Source of the DNA: JARYGU01 sp033795365
GTDB taxonomy: Bacteria > Pseudomonadota > Alphaproteobacteria > Rhizobiales > Rhizobiaceae
Direction of reading: 5' to 3'
NCBI GenBank assembly: GCA_033795365.1
Contig: JARYGU010000002.1
Span: forward strand, 372,001-436,000
DNA length: 64,000 nt
Part shown: piece after piece, positions 26,997 to 35,915 of the stretch
Position numbering within the stretch: the stretch's first letter is position 1
Layout: each line of letters opens with the position of its first letter
Notes under the pieces: generated by a model
The model's input: the letters and a program-made list of their open reading frames with translations, nothing else
Database searches by the model: none
Told to the model about the DNA's origin: nothing
Position numbers and translations under genes: made by a program

Positions 26997-27758
26997 ATGA
27001 AAACGGTCAGTTTCCAGCTCTACAGCGCCCGCAACTTCCAGCCTTTCCCGCAGGTCTTCAAGACGATCGCCGAGGCGGGCTACAAGGAGGTGGAAGGTTA
27101 CGGCGCTCTTTACGCCGAGCTCGACGACGCCGGAGTGCAGAAGACCCGCGACGGGCTCAGCGCCAACGGCCTCTCCATGCCGACCGCCCATTTCGGCATC
27201 GACATGCTCGAGGCCGAGCCCGCTCGCGTGCTGCAGATCACCAAGGTGCTCGGCATCGAAGCGATCTATTGCCCCTATCTCCTGCCGGAACAGCGTCCGG
27301 CGGATGCCGAGGGCTGGCGGGCCTTCGGCGAGCGGCTACAGGCGGCCTCCGCGCCCTACCGCAAGGAGGGGCTCGACTTCGGCTGGCACAATCATGATTT
27401 CGAATTCTTCGCGCTGCCGGACGGCTCGGTGCCGCTCGACCATATCTTCTCCGGCGGACCGGACCTTTCCTGGGAGGCGGATATCGCCTGGATCGTGCGC
27501 GGTGGTGCCGATCCCTTCGCGTGGATCCGCAAATATGCCAGCCGCATCACCGCCGTCCATGTCAAGGACATCGCGCCGAAGGGCGAGAACGCGGACGAGG
27601 ACGGCTGGGCCGATGTCGGCCACGGAACGCTTCCCTGGGCCGATCTCGTGAAGGCGCTTGCCGGCTCTCCGGTCAGGCATTTCGTCGTCGAGCACGACAA
27701 CCCCAGCGATCTGAAGCGGCTTGCGACCCGCTCGATCGCTTCCATCCAGGCATTTTGA
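26997..27758 (+). CDS. Sugar phosphate isomerase/epimerase-like TIM-barrel protein
   Basis: 253 residues of the xylose-isomerase-like TIM-barrel family (PF01261). MKTVSFQLYSARNF, FGWHNHDFEFF, and HVKDIAPKGENADEDGWADVG show the metal-site and barrel motifs. Proteins of this group occur beside Gfo/Idh oxidoreductases in pathways acting on 3-keto sugars or inositols, so an isomerase or 3-keto-glycoside-processing role is possible. Start at 26997, 10 bp after the isomerase gene, with AAGGAATAT as ribosome-binding site. Confidence 0.85.
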   Translation: MKTVSFQLYSARNFQPFPQVFKTIAEAGYKEVEGYGALYAELDDAGVQKTRDGLSANGLSMPTAHFGIDMLEAEPARVLQITKVLGIEAIYCPYLLPEQRPADAEGWRAFGERLQAASAPYRKEGLDFGWHNHDFEFFALPDGSVPLDHIFSGGPDLSWEADIAWIVRGGADPFAWIRKYASRITAVHVKDIAPKGENADEDGWADVGHGTLPWADLVKALAGSPVRHFVVEHDNPSDLKRLATRSIASIQAF

Positions 27759-27770
27759 GGAAAAGAACCC

Positions 27771-28904
27771 ATGACGAAGGAATATGGCGTCGGCATCGTC
27801 GGCTGCGGCAACATTTCGGGTGCCTATTTCAAGCTGATTCCGCTCTACAGGAACCTGAAGCTCGTCGCCTGCGCGGATATCAATCCGGCGGCGGCCAAGG
27901 CGCGGGCAGAGGAATTCGGCGTCGAGGCGCAGGCGATCGACGCGCTTCTGGCCAATCCGGCGGTTGACGTCGTCGTCAACCTGACCGTTCCGGAAGCGCA
28001 TTATCCGGTCTCCAGGGATGCGCTGGAAGCGGGCAAGCACGTCTACTCCGAAAAGCCCTTCGTGCTGAGCCTGGAACAAGGCGAGGACCTGCGCCGCATC
28101 GCCGATGCCAGGGAACTGCTCGTCGGCTCGGCGCCAGATACCTATCTCGGCGGTTCGCATCAGTTCGCGCGCCACCTCATCGACAGCGGCCGGATCGGCA
28201 AGATCATGTCCGGCACGGCGCATGTGCTCGGGCCGGGCATGGAAATGTGGCACCCGAATCCCGACTTCTTCTTTGCGCCGGGGGGCGGCCCGATCCTCGA
28301 CATGGGCCCTTACTACGTCAACAATCTCGTCAACCTCATCGGGCCCGTGAAGCGCGTCGTCGCCCTTGCCAACAAGGCCAAGGAAGAGCGCATCATCAGC
28401 AACGGACCGCGCAGCGGCGAGAAGGTGCCCGTCATCGTCGCCACCAACATCCATGCGGTGCTGGAATTCGTCAGCGGCGCCCAGATCGCGTTGATGGCGA
28501 GCTGGGACGTCTGGGCGCACCGCCACCAGAACATGGAACTCTACGGCACGGACGGTGCGATCTTCGTTCCCGACCCGAACTTCTTCGGCGGCGCCGTCGA
28601 AGTGGCGGGCACCGACCGCGACCCGAAGGAGGTCGAGGTCTGGGATCATCCGCTGACGGCAAAGAACTACGAGTTCACCTGGGGCACGCAGGCGAACTAT
28701 CGCGGCGTCGGTCTCGCCGACATGATGGCGGCCATCGAAACCGGGCGTGACTACCGTTGCTCGCTCGACCGCTCACTGCACACGATCGACGTGCTGACGG
28801 CCATCCTGCGCTCGGCCGACGAAGGGCGTGCGATCGACATCGTCACCACCTGCACGCAGCCCGAAGCCCTCGGTATCGAGGAGGCGAGGGCGCTGCTGCG
28901 GTGA
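27771..28904 (+). CDS. Gfo/Idh/MocA-family NAD(P)-dependent oxidoreductase
   Basis: 377 residues. N-terminal Rossmann fold GVGIVGCGNISGAYFKLIP, followed by the family KEKP-like motif YSEKPFVLS at about residue 100 and a C-terminal alpha/beta substrate domain. Predicted to oxidise or reduce a cyclic sugar or a glycoside. It follows the TIM-barrel protein by 12 bp and ends the tightly packed part of the operon; a repeat-bearing spacer separates it from the aldo-keto reductase. Confidence 0.9.
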   Translation: MTKEYGVGIVGCGNISGAYFKLIPLYRNLKLVACADINPAAAKARAEEFGVEAQAIDALLANPAVDVVVNLTVPEAHYPVSRDALEAGKHVYSEKPFVLSLEQGEDLRRIADARELLVGSAPDTYLGGSHQFARHLIDSGRIGKIMSGTAHVLGPGMEMWHPNPDFFFAPGGGPILDMGPYYVNNLVNLIGPVKRVVALANKAKEERIISNGPRSGEKVPVIVATNIHAVLEFVSGAQIALMASWDVWAHRHQNMELYGTDGAIFVPDPNFFGGAVEVAGTDRDPKEVEVWDHPLTAKNYEFTWGTQANYRGVGLADMMAAIETGRDYRCSLDRSLHTIDVLTAILRSADEGRAIDIVTTCTQPEALGIEEARALLR

Positions 28905-28932
28905 CGCTTCGCCGGGCTGTAGGCCGTGATTC

Positions 28933-29030
28933 GGCCCTCATCCGGCCTGCGGCCACCTTCTCCCCGCAGGCGGGAAGAAGGAAACGTGCCGCTTTGCCTC
29001 CGTTCCCTCTCCCCGCTTGCGGGGAGAGGT
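28933..29030. repeat. Rhizobial-type palindromic intergenic repeat
   Basis: Two palindromic units lie in the 208-bp spacer before the aldo-keto reductase. The first reads CCTCATCCGGCCTGCGGCC then CACCTTCTCCCCGC and a GGGAAGAAGG return. The second is a perfect 11-bp hairpin CCTCTCCCCGC (29006-29016) / GCGGGGAGAGG (29019-29029). This consensus recurs in the window at 35612-35650 and 38339-38392 and is known to me as a common small palindromic element of Rhizobiaceae. It may end or stabilise the upstream transcript. Confidence 0.75.
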
Positions 29031-29112
29031 CAGTGTGAGGGGCAAATGCCGCTTGTGAGGACGGACGAGATTGCCGTATGCAGATTTCTCCATACAGAAA
29101 AAGGATTTGACC

Positions 29113-30144
<1,032 letters not shown>

Positions 30145-30222
30145 GGCTTGCCGCCCGGCCGTGCGCTGCCCGGCAGGGCGAAGGGGCTGCGGACACATTC
30201 ATTAAAGAACCCTTTCAAGCCA

Positions 30223-30246
30223 ATGTAATCATTACATAACTGTAAT
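30223..30246. promoter_or_regulatory. Zur-box-like palindrome before the RcnB-like gene
   Basis: ATGTAATCATTACAT (30223-30237) is a perfect 15-bp palindrome (7-1-7). It overlaps a second inverted repeat, ATTACA (30231-30236) / TGTAAT (30241-30246). The half-site TGTAAT/ATTACA is the same as in the palindrome at 31865-31879 between znuA and znuC. It lies 70-93 bp before the ATG at 30316, in promoter range. Control by Zur or a related Fur-type regulator is inferred. Confidence 0.5.
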
Positions 30247-30315
30247 GTTTCAATTCAGTTTCCATTCATGCTTCGGACGATATTTCTCGGTCGTGTCATC
30301 AACGGAGCAATACTC

Positions 30316-30663
30316 ATGAAAAAGTTCCTCGCAGTCCTGCTTGCCTCGTCCTTCCTTGCCGTACCGATCGCCGAGGCGCGCGACAATCACCGCCCTGACC
30401 GCCACGTCACCATGGAGAAGCAGGTCCACAAGTCGGTCGACAGGCACGGCGTCAAGAAGAAGGTCGTCGTCAAGAAAAAGCGCTGGAGCCGCGGCGAGCG
30501 GGTTTCGGCAAGCTATCGCCGCAACGTCGTCAGCCAGCGCGATTATGGCCGCTATCGTCTCTCCCGTCCGCGTCACGATCAGCGCTGGGTGCGGGTCGAC
30601 GACCAGTTCCTGCTGGTCAACTTCGCGACCGGCCTGATCGTCGGCCTCGCTGCCGCCCGCTGA
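30316..30663 (+). CDS. Small RcnB-family-like periplasmic protein
   Basis: 115 residues with a clear signal peptide (MKKFLAVLLASSFLAVPIAEA, cut before RDNH). The mature part is very basic (KKKVVVKKKRWSRGERV) and ends YRLSRPRHDQRWVRVDDQFLLVNFATGLIVGL, the C-terminal pattern of the RcnB/YohN group, which has been linked to nickel and cobalt homeostasis in E. coli. Start chosen at 30316 because the signal peptide begins there. A palindrome resembling that of the znu promoter lies upstream, so here a role in zinc stress is at least as likely as nickel. It is convergent with znuA across a shared terminator. Confidence 0.75.
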   Translation: MKKFLAVLLASSFLAVPIAEARDNHRPDRHVTMEKQVHKSVDRHGVKKKVVVKKKRWSRGERVSASYRRNVVSQRDYGRYRLSRPRHDQRWVRVDDQFLLVNFATGLIVGLAAAR

Positions 30664-30681
30664 TCGCGTCCGGCATCCGTC

Positions 30682-30722
30682 AAAAAATCTACGGGCGCGG
30701 TGTATCCGCGCCCGATTTCCAT
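30682..30722. terminator. Bidirectional terminator between the RcnB-like gene and znuA
   Basis: Perfect 9-bp stem CGGGCGCGG (30692-30700) / CCGCGCCCG (30706-30714) with TGTAT loop. An A6 run (30682-30687) precedes it and ATTTCCATTT follows, so it can act for both convergent transcripts; the minus-strand T6 favours termination of znuA. Confidence 0.75.
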
Positions 30723-30741
30723 TTGGCCTCTTTCTTCGCGA

Positions 30742-31839
30742 TCAGCTTGCCGAAGAGAGGCAGTCCTTCAACGAACCGGCTATGCCGTTCATCAGACTGA
30801 AATAAAGATCCGGGCCCGCATTCAGCGTCGCAGCTTCGGGATCCAGCGTTCCGGAGCGCGCTGGGGTTCCCTCCAGCACGACATTGACGAGCTTCGGCTC
30901 GAACTGCGGCTCGGCGAAGACGCATGTCGCGCCGAGATCGACGACCTTCTGGCGTATCTGCGAGAGGCGCTCGGCGCCCGGCAGGGTTTCCGGGCTGACC
31001 GTGATCGAGCCCGCGACGCGCACCCCGTAGCGGTGCTCGAAATACTGATAGGCATCGTGGAAGACGATGAACGGCTTGTCCTTGATGGGTGCGACCGTTT
31101 CGCGAATTCTCGTATCGAGCGTATCGAGCCTGGCGTTCAGGTCATCCAGATTCGCCTTGTAGGCCGCCGCATTGCCCGGATCGGCGGTTGCGAGCGTCTT
31201 TTCGATTTCGGCAGCCATGGCCTTGGCATTCATCGGGTCGAGCCACAGATGCATGTCGAAGCCACCATGTTCGTGCTCATGTTCATGCCCGCCGGCTTCC
31301 GCGGTCTCTTCTTCCTCGTGCCGATGCCCGGCTTCCTCCGCCTCGCCTGCCTCATGCGCATGATCGTGTGCGCCGCCGGCTTCGTGTTCGCCATGGGCAT
31401 GTTCGCCTTCTCCATGTGCATGCTCGCCATGAGCATGTTCGCCATGAGCATGTTCGCCATGGTCATGCGCTTCGAAGGCGCCGCCTTCGCGGAATTTCAG
31501 CTTTTCGAGGCCGGGCGCGTCTTCGAGCTCCACGACCGTCGCTTTGCCGCCGAGAGCGGCGAGCGGCTTTTCGAGAAAGGCTTCGAGCCCATGGCCCACC
31601 CAGAAGACCACATCGGCATCCTGCAGGGCGGCCGCGTTCGAAGGCTTCATATTGTAGGTGTGCGGGGAAGCCGCACCTTCGACGATGAGCTTCGGCTCGC
31701 CGACGCCCTGCATGACGGCGGCGACCAGCGAGTGAACCGGCTTGATCGACACGACGACATCCGGCGCGTCCGCCCAGGCGGCGCCGGCGGGTGCCAGCAG
31801 GCCTGCGGAGGAAAGGAGAAGGGCTGCAATACGTTTCAT
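30742..31839 (-). CDS. znuA: Zinc ABC transporter periplasmic binding protein ZnuA
   Basis: Captures Zn(II) in the periplasm and delivers it to ZnuB. 365 residues with a signal peptide ending at AAWA-DAP. Conserved metal-site histidines are visible in EGAASPHTYNMKPS, in FDMHLWLDP and in FHDAYQYFEHRYG. Between them is a very long His/Glu-rich loop (about residues 120-200) with tandem EHAHG units. Typical ZnuA is about 310 residues; the extra length is this loop. Divergent from znuC across a control region with two palindromes. The start at 31839 has GGAGCCCC upstream. Confidence 0.96.
   Translation of the reverse strand: MKRIAALLLSSAGLLAPAGAAWADAPDVVVSIKPVHSLVAAVMQGVGEPKLIVEGAASPHTYNMKPSNAAALQDADVVFWVGHGLEAFLEKPLAALGGKATVVELEDAPGLEKLKFREGGAFEAHDHGEHAHGEHAHGEHAHGEGEHAHGEHEAGGAHDHAHEAGEAEEAGHRHEEEETAEAGGHEHEHEHGGFDMHLWLDPMNAKAMAAEIEKTLATADPGNAAAYKANLDDLNARLDTLDTRIRETVAPIKDKPFIVFHDAYQYFEHRYGVRVAGSITVSPETLPGAERLSQIRQKVVDLGATCVFAEPQFEPKLVNVVLEGTPARSGTLDPEAATLNAGPDLYFSLMNGIAGSLKDCLSSAS
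31385..31480. repeat. Tandem 15-bp repeat encoding the ZnuA histidine loop
   Basis: Inside znuA, units of CATGTTCGCCATGAG and close variants recur in phase with the reading frame, encoding repeated EHAHG on the minus strand. The copies near 31425-31465 are almost identical, so copy number may vary between strains by slippage without breaking the frame. Confidence 0.7.
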
Positions 31840-31864
31840 GGTGGGGCTCCGTCTTGAAACGATG

Positions 31865-31879
31865 TGTAATGTTATTACA
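31865..31879. promoter_or_regulatory. Predicted Zur box 1 (znuA proximal)
   Basis: TGTAATGTTATTACA: 6-bp arms TGTAAT/ATTACA around GTT, the AT-rich palindrome form of alphaproteobacterial Zur operators. It is 26 bp before the znuA start on the minus strand. The zur gene itself is the last gene of the znuCB operon, which supports the assignment. Confidence 0.7.
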
Positions 31880-31886
31880 TCAATTG

Positions 31887-31901
31887 CGTTATGCTATAAC
31901 G
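31887..31901. promoter_or_regulatory. Predicted Zur box 2 (znuC proximal)
   Basis: CGTTATGCTATAACG: 6-bp arms CGTTAT/ATAACG around GCT, 42 bp before the znuC start and 8 bp from box 1. The core TTATNNTATAA matches the general Zur-box pattern. Two adjacent sites in a divergent promoter would let zinc-loaded Zur shut off both directions. Confidence 0.6.
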
Positions 31902-31943
31902 TGTGCCATAGCAAGGGGCAACGGCCGATCCGGAAAAAATTCG

Positions 31944-32888
31944 ATGCTTCAGACCAACACCGACAGATCCAACCCGCTCGTCGCGCTTTCCGGCGTGGGC
32001 GTGCGCCGCCAGGGCCGCTGGCTGGTGCGCGGGGTCGACTTCTCGATTTCTCCTGGCGAGATCGTGACGCTGATCGGGCCCAACGGCTCCGGCAAGTCGA
32101 CGAGCGCCAAGACGGCGATCGGCGTGATGAAGGCGGACGAGGGGCGCGTGGAGCGCCGGCCGGGCCTCAAGGTCGGCTATGTACCGCAGAAGCTTTCCAT
32201 CGACTGGACCATGCCGCTGACGGTGGAGCGCCTGATGACGCTGACGGCGCCGCTTTCCGGCCGCGAGATCGACGCCGCGCTGACCGCCACCGGTATCCGC
32301 CATCTCATCCGCGCCGAGGTGCAGCATCTTTCGGGCGGGGAGTTCCAGCGTGCGCTGCTCGCCCGCGCGATCGCCCGCAAGCCCGATCTCCTCGTGCTCG
32401 ACGAACCCGTGCAGGGGGTCGATTTTTCCGGCGAGATCGCGCTCTACGACCTCATCAAGTCCATCCGCAACACGACTGGCTGCGGCATCCTGCTGATCTC
32501 GCACGACCTGCATGTCGTCATGGCGGAAACCGACACCGTCATCTGCCTCAACGGCCATGTCTGCTGCCGTGGCACGCCGCAGGCGGTCAGCCAGAGCCCG
32601 GAATATCTGCGGCTCTTCGGTGCGCGCGCCGGCCAGACGCTGGCGCTCTACAGCCATCATCACGATCATACCCACCTCCCTGACGGCCGCGTGCTCCATG
32701 CCGACGGCTCCGTCACCGACAATTGCCACCCGACCGACGGCCACCATGACGCAGGCGAGCCGGCCGGCGCGGGCCGCGCCGGACCGATGCGCATCGTCCA
32801 TGTGCACGGACCGGACTGCGGCTGCAGCCACGATCATCGCACAGTCGCCGGGAGCGGGGAAAACGCCGGAGTTTCGCGCGATGCTTGA
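31944..32888 (+). CDS. znuC: Zinc ABC transporter ATP-binding protein ZnuC
   Basis: ATPase of the high-affinity zinc importer. From the ATG at 31944 the product is 314 residues. Walker A GPNGSGKST (about residues 45-53), signature HLSGGEFQRALLARAIA, Walker B LLVLDEPVQGVD and switch LLISHDLHVV are intact. After residue 236 there is an 80-residue His/Cys-rich tail (SHHHDHTH, DNCHPTDGHHD, VHVHGPDCGCSHDH) that E. coli ZnuC (251 residues) does not have and that probably binds zinc in the cytoplasm. The upstream ribosome-binding site is weak. It overlaps znuB by 8 bp. Confidence 0.95.
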   Translation: MLQTNTDRSNPLVALSGVGVRRQGRWLVRGVDFSISPGEIVTLIGPNGSGKSTSAKTAIGVMKADEGRVERRPGLKVGYVPQKLSIDWTMPLTVERLMTLTAPLSGREIDAALTATGIRHLIRAEVQHLSGGEFQRALLARAIARKPDLLVLDEPVQGVDFSGEIALYDLIKSIRNTTGCGILLISHDLHVVMAETDTVICLNGHVCCRGTPQAVSQSPEYLRLFGARAGQTLALYSHHHDHTHLPDGRVLHADGSVTDNCHPTDGHHDAGEPAGAGRAGPMRIVHVHGPDCGCSHDHRTVAGSGENAGVSRDA

Positions 32889-33717
32889 CGATTTCTTCGT
32901 GCGGGCCCTGGTGGCGGGCGTCGGACTTGCGCTCACCACCGGGCCTCTCGGCTGCTTCGTCGTCTGGCGGCGCATGGCCTATTTCGGTGACACCATGGCG
33001 CATTCGGCGCTTCTCGGCGTTGCGCTGTCGCTGCTCCTGGAGGTGAACCTGCTGCTCAGCGTCTTCGCCGTTGCCGCGGTGATCTCGCTGCTCCTCGTCG
33101 CGCTGCAGCGGCGCGGGTCGCTCTCCACCGATGCGCTTCTCGGCATCCTTTCGCATGCGACGCTGGCGATCGGGCTGGTCATGGTCTCCTTCATGAGCTG
33201 GGTGCGCATCGACCTCATCGGTTTTCTCTTCGGCGACATCCTTGCCGTGACACGGGCCGATATCGACCTCATCTGGGGCGGCGGCATCCTCGTGGTGCTC
33301 GCCATCGTCTATCTCTGGCGGCCGCTGATCGCTTCCACGGTCAATCCGGAGCTTGCGGAAGCCGAGGGGCTGCAGCCGGAGCGGGCGCGGCTCGCCTTCA
33401 TGCTGCTGATGGCGCTCGTCATCGCGATCGCCATGAAGATCGTCGGCATCCTTCTCATCACCGCGCTGCTGATCATCCCGGCGGCGACGGCACGGCGTTT
33501 TTCCCGCAGCCCGGAGGTGATGGCCGTTCTCTCCTCGCTGATCGGCGCGGCGGCGGTCGCGGGCGGGCTGTTCGGCTCGCTCCGGTTCGACACGCCGTCC
33601 GGCCCCTCGATCGTCGTCGCCGCGCTCGCTCTCTTCATTCTGGCCCTGCTGCCCCTCGGCCGGCGGGCCGAGAGGGCGGAGGACGCATCCCAGGCAGCCC
33701 AAGGAGGGCATCACTGA
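32881..33717 (+). CDS. znuB: Zinc ABC transporter permease ZnuB
   Basis: 278-residue inner-membrane permease of the ABC-3 family, about eight transmembrane segments. The start MLDDFFVRALVAGVGLALTTGPLGCFVVWRRMAYFGDTMAHSALLG is typical, as is KIVGILLITALLIIPAATARRF near residue 190. The frame is open 123 codons upstream inside znuC, but the 8-bp overlap at 32881 gives the family start. Ends in a short His-containing tail (GGHH). Shares one base with the zur start. Confidence 0.95.
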   Translation: MLDDFFVRALVAGVGLALTTGPLGCFVVWRRMAYFGDTMAHSALLGVALSLLLEVNLLLSVFAVAAVISLLLVALQRRGSLSTDALLGILSHATLAIGLVMVSFMSWVRIDLIGFLFGDILAVTRADIDLIWGGGILVVLAIVYLWRPLIASTVNPELAEAEGLQPERARLAFMLLMALVIAIAMKIVGILLITALLIIPAATARRFSRSPEVMAVLSSLIGAAAVAGGLFGSLRFDTPSGPSIVVAALALFILALLPLGRRAERAEDASQAAQGGHH

Positions 33718-34112
33718 TGGCCATGCCTAACCTGACCCGCAACCAGCATCTCGTCCTCGACGCGCTTTCCCATGCGGAAGGGCCGCTCAGCGCCTACACG
33801 ATCCTCGACAAGCTGCGCGACCAGGGTTTTCGCGCGCCCCTGCAGGTCTACCGGGCGCTCGACAAGCTGGTCGAGCTCGGCGTCGTGCATCGGCTGGAGA
33901 GCATCAACGCCTTCGTCGCCTGCGCCCATCCGGACGAGGACTGCCACTCCCACGGGCTGACCGCCTTCACCATCTGCGAGAGCTGCGGCAAGGTGACCGA
34001 ATTCCACGACCACATGATCGAGGAGCGGCTGGCGGCCTTTGCCCGCGACCGCAATTTCAAGACCGGTAAGACGACGATCGAGATCCGCGGGCAATGTTCA
34101 GGTTGCGCCTGA
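33717..34112 (+). CDS. zur: Zinc uptake regulator Zur (Fur family)
   Basis: 131-residue Fur-family repressor that blocks zinc import genes when zinc-loaded. The winged helix lies in the N-terminal half (GPLSAYTILDKLRDQGFRAPLQVYRALDKLVELGVVHRL). Metal-site residues include HPDEDCHSHG, and the structural zinc Cys pairs are CESC and CSGC at the C-terminus. Co-transcribed with znuCB (TGATG overlap), which supports Zur rather than Fur or Mur. Confidence 0.93.
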   Translation: MAMPNLTRNQHLVLDALSHAEGPLSAYTILDKLRDQGFRAPLQVYRALDKLVELGVVHRLESINAFVACAHPDEDCHSHGLTAFTICESCGKVTEFHDHMIEERLAAFARDRNFKTGKTTIEIRGQCSGCA

Positions 34113-34137
34113 GCGCGGGGTGCGGGCTGCGCCTGAG

Positions 34138-34686
34138 CTATTCCCCGATCTTCCGCAGGTCTCGGGCAAACCGCTTCCAGTTGCGCACATAGCTTTCGGC
34201 GGAGCGCTTCAGGCCCTCGACCGCTGCATCGTCAAGGGTACGCACCACCTTGGCGGGGGAGCCTACGATCAGCGAATTGTCCGGGAAGACCTTGCCTTCG
34301 GTGACGAGCGCATTGGCGCCGACGAGGCAGTTCTTCCCGATCACCGCGCCGTTCAGCACGGTCGCGCCCATGCCGACCAGCGAATTGTCGCCGATGGTGC
34401 AGCCGTGGATGATGGCGCTGTGACCGATGGTGCAGCCTTGTCCGATCGTCACCGGCTTGCCGGGATCGGTATGGATAACGGTGCCCTCCTGGATGTTGGA
34501 GCGGGCGCCGATCCGGATCGGCTCGTTGTCGCCGCGAAGCACGGCGCCGAACCAGATGCCGACATCCTCGCCGAGGACGACCTGGCCCATGACATGGGCA
34601 TCGGGCGCCACCCAGTGGCGGGGCGCGCCGCCCGGGCCGGGAGCGGGAAGGGCGGGGGCGAGATCGCCGAGGGCATAAAGCGGCAT
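34138..34686 (-). CDS. Gamma-carbonic anhydrase-like hexapeptide-repeat protein
   Basis: 182-residue left-handed beta-helix protein of the gamma-carbonic anhydrase/YrdA/PaaY group. Hexapeptide repeats run from residue 15 to 150; the three zinc-binding histidine positions are present (VIHTDPG, and IGHSAIIHGC). Start at 34686 is preferred to the TTG-like upstream extension because of AGGAGACAGGA upstream. Whether it has carbonic anhydrase activity cannot be told. Single gene, convergent with zur. Confidence 0.88.
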   Translation of the reverse strand: MPLYALGDLAPALPAPGPGGAPRHWVAPDAHVMGQVVLGEDVGIWFGAVLRGDNEPIRIGARSNIQEGTVIHTDPGKPVTIGQGCTIGHSAIIHGCTIGDNSLVGMGATVLNGAVIGKNCLVGANALVTEGKVFPDNSLIVGSPAKVVRTLDDAAVEGLKRSAESYVRNWKRFARDLRKIGE

Positions 34687-34808
34687 GGGCGGGTCCTGTC
34701 TCCTGTGCAACCCTGCCATCGGCAGGAGCGGGTAGCATCAAGGGGCCTGTTATAGTATCTCCCTGATGAAATTGAACGTGCGAAATGAAGCAGGAACGGA
34801 CGAGCGCA

Positions 34809-35909
34809 ATGTATCACGAGGCGATGCGCACGGGGACGAAGATCTTCGCGACGGCCCCCATGATCGACTGGTCGGACACCCATTTCCGGGTGTTCGCGCG
34901 CCAGCTGACGCACCATGCGCTGCTCTATACCGAGATGATCGTCGCCGACGCGATCCTGCGCGGCAACCGCGACAGGCTGCTCGGCTACGAGCCGGTCGAG
35001 CATCCGCTGGCGCTGCAGCTCGGCGGCAACGATCCGGCAAAGCTCGCCGAGGCCGCGCGGATCGGCGAGGGTTTCGGCTATGACGAGATCAACCTCAATG
35101 TCGGCTGCCCGTCGGACCGGGTGCAGTCCGGCACCTTCGGCGCCTGCCTGATGCGCGAGCCGCAGCTCGTCGCTGACTGCGTGGCGGCGATGAAGGCGGC
35201 GGTGAAAATCCCGGTCACGGTGAAATGCCGGATCGGCGTCGACGAGCAGGACCCGGAGATCGCGTTGCGCGATCTCGTCGCCCGTCTCCGCGCCTCCGGC
35301 GTCGACGCCGTCTGGGTGCATGCGCGAAAAGCCTGGCTGCAGGGGCTTTCGCCGAAGGAGAACCGCGACATCCCACCGCTCGACTACGGCCTCGTGCGCC
35401 GGGTGAAGGCGGAGAACCCGGACCTCTTCATCGGCCTCAACGGCGGTCTCCACACGCTTGCGCAGGCGCTTGCCGCCATGGATCACCCCGACGGCGCGCT
35501 CGACGGGGCGATGCTGGGACGCGCGGCCTATCACGACAGCGCGCTGCTGGCGGATGTGGACGCGGTGTTTGCGCGGCCGCCGACGGGGGCCGCCCGCCTC
35601 AACCGGCGCTTCGCGCCACCTTCTCTCCGCGGGGGAGAAGAGGGTGTCCCGCGCGATCCCGCCTTCTGGAACGGCGTGCGCGACGCGATGATGGCGCATG
35701 CGGCGCGGCATATCGCCGGCGGCGGGCGGCTGAACCATGTCACCCGCCATATGGTCGGCCTCTTCCAGGGTTTTGCGGGCGCGCGGCGCTACCGGCAGAT
35801 TCTTTCCTCCGAGGCGACGCGGCCCGGCGCCGGGCCGGAGGTGATCGCCGCCGCCTTCGCGGCGGTTGACCTCGACCCGAAGGCCGGCGAGGCGAAGCTG
35901 GCGGGCTGA
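34809..35909 (+). CDS. dusA: tRNA-dihydrouridine(20/20a) synthase DusA
   Basis: Flavin enzyme that reduces uridines of the tRNA D-loop. FMN-barrel motifs are FATAPMIDWSD, NLNVGCPSDRVQSGTFGACLM (catalytic Cys in GCPS, DusA-type QSGTFGACLM) and VWVHARKAWLQGLSPKENRD. Starts at 34785, 34809 or 34824 are possible; 34809 (366 residues) has GGACGAG upstream. Between residues about 262 and 280 of this form there is an extra stretch RRFAPPSLRGGEEGVPRD that is the translation of a rhizobial palindromic repeat. It lies between the barrel and the C-terminal helical domain, so the enzyme may tolerate it. Confidence 0.94.
   Translation: MYHEAMRTGTKIFATAPMIDWSDTHFRVFARQLTHHALLYTEMIVADAILRGNRDRLLGYEPVEHPLALQLGGNDPAKLAEAARIGEGFGYDEINLNVGCPSDRVQSGTFGACLMREPQLVADCVAAMKAAVKIPVTVKCRIGVDEQDPEIALRDLVARLRASGVDAVWVHARKAWLQGLSPKENRDIPPLDYGLVRRVKAENPDLFIGLNGGLHTLAQALAAMDHPDGALDGAMLGRAAYHDSALLADVDAVFARPPTGAARLNRRFAPPSLRGGEEGVPRDPAFWNGVRDAMMAHAARHIAGGGRLNHVTRHMVGLFQGFAGARRYRQILSSEATRPGAGPEVIAAAFAAVDLDPKAGEAKLAG
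35612..35650. repeat. Rhizobial palindromic element read in frame within dusA
   Basis: CGCGCCACCTTCTCTCCGCG then GGGGAGAAGAGGGTGT: 6-bp arms CTTCTC (35620-35625) / GAGAAG (35635-35640) plus inner C-G pairs. It matches the CACCTTCTCCCCG-type consensus at 28955 and 38360. It encodes FAPPSLRGGEEGV without a stop or frameshift. Confidence 0.7.
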
Positions 35910-35915
35910 CCGCAT

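Noticed and set aside
31385..31480. CRISPR-like repeats within znuA
   Set aside because: The 15-bp units are contiguous, in frame and encode a histidine loop; there are no spacers.
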